Notes under the pieces: generated by a model
The model's input: only the letters and a program-made list of their open reading frames with translations
What the model was told of the DNA's origin: nothing
The model's database searches: none
Program-made: the position numbers and the translations under genes
In this document: positions 5,511-8,199 of the stretch, piece by piece
Layout: each line of letters starts with the position of its first letter
How positions within the stretch are numbered: the first letter of the stretch is position 1
Source: a candidate division TA06 bacterium
Lineage (GTDB): Bacteria > Ratteibacteria > UBA8468 > MWAK01
DNA: 8,199 nt
Assembly: GCA_022704925.1 (NCBI GenBank)
Contig: JAKJFK010000073.1
Span: forward strand, 1-8,199
Reading direction: 5' to 3'

Positions 5511-7085
5511 ATGCAGCGCATCATGCGTACCTGGATTTTATCCTTGTTTTTGGCCGGTTTCTTTTTGTCGGTTTTGCCCGGGTACGCGGCCGGCCAGGTT
5601 GCCCGGGCGCCCGGCCTTGGCCGGTATGACGAGCAATACGGCTACCCGGCCCCGAAGTGGTTCCAGGAGCTGGAAGTGGTCGACGCCGTCTCGTCGGATC
5701 CCGCCACGGCGGGGAAACTGGAGTTCAGCCATCCCTCGGGCGGATTCCAGGCCGCCAAGGCCGGCTGGTACGCGGCCGGGAACGGCTGGCCGAACGCGGG
5801 CCTGGAGACCCGTCAGGCCTGGAACGCCGCGGGTTCGCGCGCCTCGGCTTATCAGGACAACCCCATGTTCGGCATCATTGAGCATGAGCTGGGCATGAAG
5901 TTCGTCCGGGAGCACGGCATCACCAGGACGGAGGACGAGCGGGGCGACACGCCGCGGGGCGAGCTCGCCATCAAGATACGCTGGCTGCCCGGTCAGCAGG
6001 GCTGGCCCGGCAAGTACGTCAACAAGGATGGCCGCGAAGCGCGGTGGAACCTCTACGACCCGGACGGGAACTGGGTCTGGAAATGGGGTTTCTACCCGGG
6101 CCGGCACATCACCTGCGTCAATCTCAAGGAAGTCCAGGACGCCTGGAAACTGGCCATCCGCTCCCTCATGGAGCTGGGATACGACGGGATCATGTTCGAC
6201 AACTACCAGAAAAGCCCGCCCTGCTTCGGCGATAAACTCGGCAAGCATCGGCACCTTTTTCCGGACCGGACCAACGCCGAGGTCCTCGACGACCTCTACT
6301 GGGAACTCTACAAGGTGATCAAGGGCTACCACCCCGACCGCGTCATGTGGGCCAACAGCCAGGGACTGGCGCCCTGGCGGCTGGTGGACGGCCAGCTCAT
6401 CGAGGGCTTCATGCACGAGGTGACCGACGGCAGCGCGGCCGAGGTCTGCGCCTATGTCGTGAAGACGGCCCGGCGCTACCAGGAGGCGGTCGAGCACGGG
6501 AAGGTCATGCTTTACATGCCGCGCGTGCCCGAGAGCATACCCGGCGACAAGGAAGACCGGGCTTTCTTCGCGTACGTGGCGGCCCGGCTCGGCAGGTATG
6601 TCCTGGCCTGGCCCGCCGCCGGGCTGGACAAGATAAACTGGCTTCGCCTCAAGCAGGTCCGCAGCGGTATCGTCGAGGTCGCGGAGGGCGTTTACCTGCG
6701 CGCTTACGAGCGCGGGGTGGTCGTGCTCAACGGAACCGGCCAACCCCGGGCGGTCAAGCTGCCGCTGGCCTCGAAGACGCTCAAGGCCGCCGGGGGCCTG
6801 GTGGACGTGCGGACCGAGCAGGCCTACCCGGTCAAGAAGGGCGCCGCGGCGATCGAAGTTGTTGTCCCGGCCTACTCCGGGCGCGTGTACGCGACGAAAG
6901 CGGCCTTTGACCTGGCCAGGGCCCGCCGGCTGCCCGATAAGCCGGGAACGCATGCCGCGCCCCTCCTGCCCGGCCTGAAGGTGGCGCCCGCGGATGTCAT
7001 ACTGCAGGGTCCCGAGGCCTTCCGGAAGTGGCACCAGGACAATCCGGACGCGAAGAAGTATAATCTCTTCGACGGGCCGCGGTGA
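5511..7085 (+). CDS. secreted putative glycoside hydrolase, TIM-barrel GHL15-like
   Basis: A 524-residue protein with a Sec signal peptide (MQRIMR, a hydrophobic core WILSLFLAGFFLSVL, cleavage near GYA, about residue 26), so it acts outside the cytoplasm. After a Trp/Gly-rich N-terminal part comes a TIM-barrel-like core: ITCVNLKEVQDAWKLAI, then LMELGYDGIMFDN with Asp225 and Asp230 at a strand end, MWANSQG, and LIEGFMHE with Glu298 and Glu303. The order of these acidic strand ends recalls putative glycoside hydrolases of the GHL15 type, where such residues are candidate catalytic acids; this is recognition by pattern only. Residues of about 385-462 look like a C-terminal beta-sandwich (VYLRAYERGVVVLNGTG to SGRVYATK), followed by a Pro-rich tail of about 60 residues with no anchor. 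AGGAGG 8 nt before the ATG fixes the start. A second secreted carbohydrate-related gene follows after 171 nt. The substrate is unknown. The 773-codon antisense ORF over this gene is a GC-codon shadow. Confidence 0.6.
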   Translation: MQRIMRTWILSLFLAGFFLSVLPGYAAGQVARAPGLGRYDEQYGYPAPKWFQELEVVDAVSSDPATAGKLEFSHPSGGFQAAKAGWYAAGNGWPNAGLETRQAWNAAGSRASAYQDNPMFGIIEHELGMKFVREHGITRTEDERGDTPRGELAIKIRWLPGQQGWPGKYVNKDGREARWNLYDPDGNWVWKWGFYPGRHITCVNLKEVQDAWKLAIRSLMELGYDGIMFDNYQKSPPCFGDKLGKHRHLFPDRTNAEVLDDLYWELYKVIKGYHPDRVMWANSQGLAPWRLVDGQLIEGFMHEVTDGSAAEVCAYVVKTARRYQEAVEHGKVMLYMPRVPESIPGDKEDRAFFAYVAARLGRYVLAWPAAGLDKINWLRLKQVRSGIVEVAEGVYLRAYERGVVVLNGTGQPRAVKLPLASKTLKAAGGLVDVRTEQAYPVKKGAAAIEVVVPAYSGRVYATKAAFDLARARRLPDKPGTHAAPLLPGLKVAPADVILQGPEAFRKWHQDNPDAKKYNLFDGPR

Positions 7086-7153
7086 TCTTCCGGCTTGCCG
7101 GGAGCCGGCGGCGCCCGGTCCGAAACTCCCGCGGATCGCAAAGGGGCGAAGGG

Positions 7154-7185
7154 CGTCTTTTAAACAAGACGAATCCGACCGTCTT
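7154..7185 (+). promoter_or_regulatory. mutually exclusive hairpins between the two secreted-protein genes
   Basis: CGTCTT occurs at 7154-7159 and again at 7180-7185, with its complement AAGACG once between them at 7166-7171. The central element can pair with either flank (6-bp stems, 6- or 8-nt loops) but not both. No T run follows the second stem. It may be chance or a regulatory switch. Confidence 0.25.
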
Positions 7186-7219
7186 CTAAAGAGATGAAAC
7201 AACCGGCTTTCCATAACCG

Positions 7220-7235
7220 CCCGCCGGCAGGCGGG
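7220..7235 (+). repeat. GC hairpin just upstream of the CBM-protein start
   Basis: A perfect 6-bp stem CCCGCC / GGCGGG with a GGCA tetraloop, 12 nt before the GGAGG ribosome binding site at 7247. It is not followed by T residues. It resembles common dispersed GC palindromes and might influence mRNA stability or ribosome access. Confidence 0.4.
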
Positions 7236-7256
7236 GTTCCTTACCCGGAGGTGCGC

Positions 7257-8199
7257 ATGATTCGCAAGTTGCTCTGCCTGACCGCGGTTCTCTTCTGCTT
7301 CGGCGGCCGGCCGGCCGCCGCCGTCAACCTCATCCCCAACTCCGGCTTCGAAACCGGCGCCTACCGGCTCTGGGTGGCCTCCTACCAGTCGGCCCGTCTG
7401 GTGGACGACAGCGACCTCGACTTCCAGGTCTTCCACGACGGCACCGCCTCGCTGCGCCTGACCGCCTGGAGCGCCGGGACCGGGTACAGCCTCAGCCCGT
7501 TTCTTTCCCTGACCAGCGCCTTCACGGTGCCGGTGCCGGGGGCCGGGACCTACACCCTCTCGGCCTGGGTCAAGAGCGACCGGAAGCTGAATTTCAACCT
7601 GGCCTGCGGCGCCATCAAGATCCAGGTCGTCGTGCTGCCGGAGGAGGGCTGGCGCCGGGTGACCGCTTCCGGGCCGCTCGACAAGCCGGAGAAACTGGCC
7701 GTTGCGGTCAGCGGCTCCGATTACGATCCGAACCAGCTGCACGCCGGCCACCTCTGGCTCGATTCGCTCCAGCTGGAAGCGGGCGAGACGGCCGGAGCTT
7801 ACGCGCCGGCCGGCCCGGAACTGCGGCTGGTCTGCCTGCCGCCGGCCAACATCTTTCACGACAGCGGTCCGGTGGAGGTCCTCCTGCGCGGGGTCAACCC
7901 GACCGGACGCGACGTCAAGGTTGACCTGGAAGGCCGCCTCTGGGACTGCTTCGGCAGGGAGTTTCCGGTGACCTCCGCCCGGGCCTCCTTCCTGCTCAAG
8001 AAGGACGGCGTCTCCGAGTTCAAGTACGCCTTTCCGAAGGAGCGCAAGGGCGTCTTCCGCTTCCAGGTGCTGGCCCGGGAGGCCGGCGGCGGGACCTTCG
8101 GCTCCGGCCTCCGGATGGAGATTCCCTTCTACGTGGTTCCCAGGCCCGACCCGGACGGCTGGAATCCCTTCGGCCTCTACCTGCAGTTGAGCGTGCCGG
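7257..8199 (+). CDS. secreted protein with N-terminal CBM4/9-like carbohydrate-binding domain (open at right edge)
   Basis: The ATG at 7257, 5 nt after GGAGG, opens a frame with no stop through the window end (314 codons seen). It starts with a signal peptide MIRKLLCLTAVLFCFGGRPA, cleavage near residue 22. Residues 23-185 look like a CBM4/9-type jelly-roll: NLIPNSGFETG at the start, FHDGTASLRL, SAFTVPVPGAGTYTLSAWVK, and the closing LWLDSLQLEAGE..AGAYAP pattern. Residues 190-295 form a second beta-rich, Ig-like domain. The visible end, DGWNPFGLYLQLS, looks like the entry to the first strand of a TIM-barrel hydrolase domain, but too little is present to name a family. It is on the same strand as the GHL15-like gene and 171 nt behind it with no terminator between, so joint expression is likely. 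The domain order suggests an extracellular polysaccharide hydrolase; the catalytic part is inferred. Confidence 0.75.
   Translation, partial: MIRKLLCLTAVLFCFGGRPAAAVNLIPNSGFETGAYRLWVASYQSARLVDDSDLDFQVFHDGTASLRLTAWSAGTGYSLSPFLSLTSAFTVPVPGAGTYTLSAWVKSDRKLNFNLACGAIKIQVVVLPEEGWRRVTASGPLDKPEKLAVAVSGSDYDPNQLHAGHLWLDSLQLEAGETAGAYAPAGPELRLVCLPPANIFHDSGPVEVLLRGVNPTGRDVKVDLEGRLWDCFGREFPVTSARASFLLKKDGVSEFKYAFPKERKGVFRFQVLAREAGGGTFGSGLRMEIPFYVVPRPDPDGWNPFGLYLQLSVP

Noticed and set aside
5538-7859. 773-codon minus-strand ORF covering both secreted-protein genes
   Set aside because: It is the longest open frame in the window, but its product is repetitive in G, R, V, A and P and spans two well-signalled plus-strand genes with signal peptides and ribosome binding sites. 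It is a GC-bias artefact.

Overview
The window is GC-rich bacterial DNA with AT-rich intergenic breaks. Two tandem type IV pilin-like proteins carry both the GFTLIE prepilin N-terminus and the C-terminal H-X9-DG motif. Next to them lie a sodium:solute symporter and secreted putative glycoside hydrolases. This mix is typical of the PVC superphylum, most like Lentisphaerota (Victivallales-type) or a close relative. The assignment is inferred from gene content only; no RNA marker gene is present.

Left block (1-2889, all minus strand), in transcription order: an aldo/keto reductase, a 33-residue single-span membrane microprotein whose last 8 nt overlap the next gene, a sodium:solute symporter, and the first 59 codons of a SIS-domain 6-phospho-3-hexuloisomerase (HxlB-like) that runs off the left edge. 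Microprotein, symporter and isomerase look like one operon for uptake and early metabolism of an organic solute, probably a sugar or sugar acid. The substrate cannot be read from the sequence. A possible extended -10 promoter precedes the microprotein, so the reductase may be a separate unit.

Middle block (2890-4748): a 333-nt AT-rich divergent gap holds a TTGACA promoter and a leader of about 175 nt. Two adjacent pseudopilin-like genes follow, each with a GAGGTGAAA ribosome binding site, and the pair ends at a strong intrinsic terminator.

Repeat block (4790-5233): no credible gene. It is a cluster of REP-like palindromes. Four complete copies have different stem sequences that change in a compensatory way around a loop of exactly 9 nt. 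Two further copies appear to be interrupted in the loop by other small palindromic sequences.

Right block (5261-8199, plus strand): a TTGACA promoter below an AT-rich tract, a long leader with a GC-rich folded segment, then a secreted TIM-barrel protein resembling the GHL15 type of putative glycoside hydrolase. A second secreted protein, open at the right edge, starts with a CBM4/9-like carbohydrate-binding domain. The two probably form a polysaccharide-degradation unit, which fits the solute uptake and sugar-phosphate isomerase functions on the left, although the two blocks are transcribed in opposite directions.
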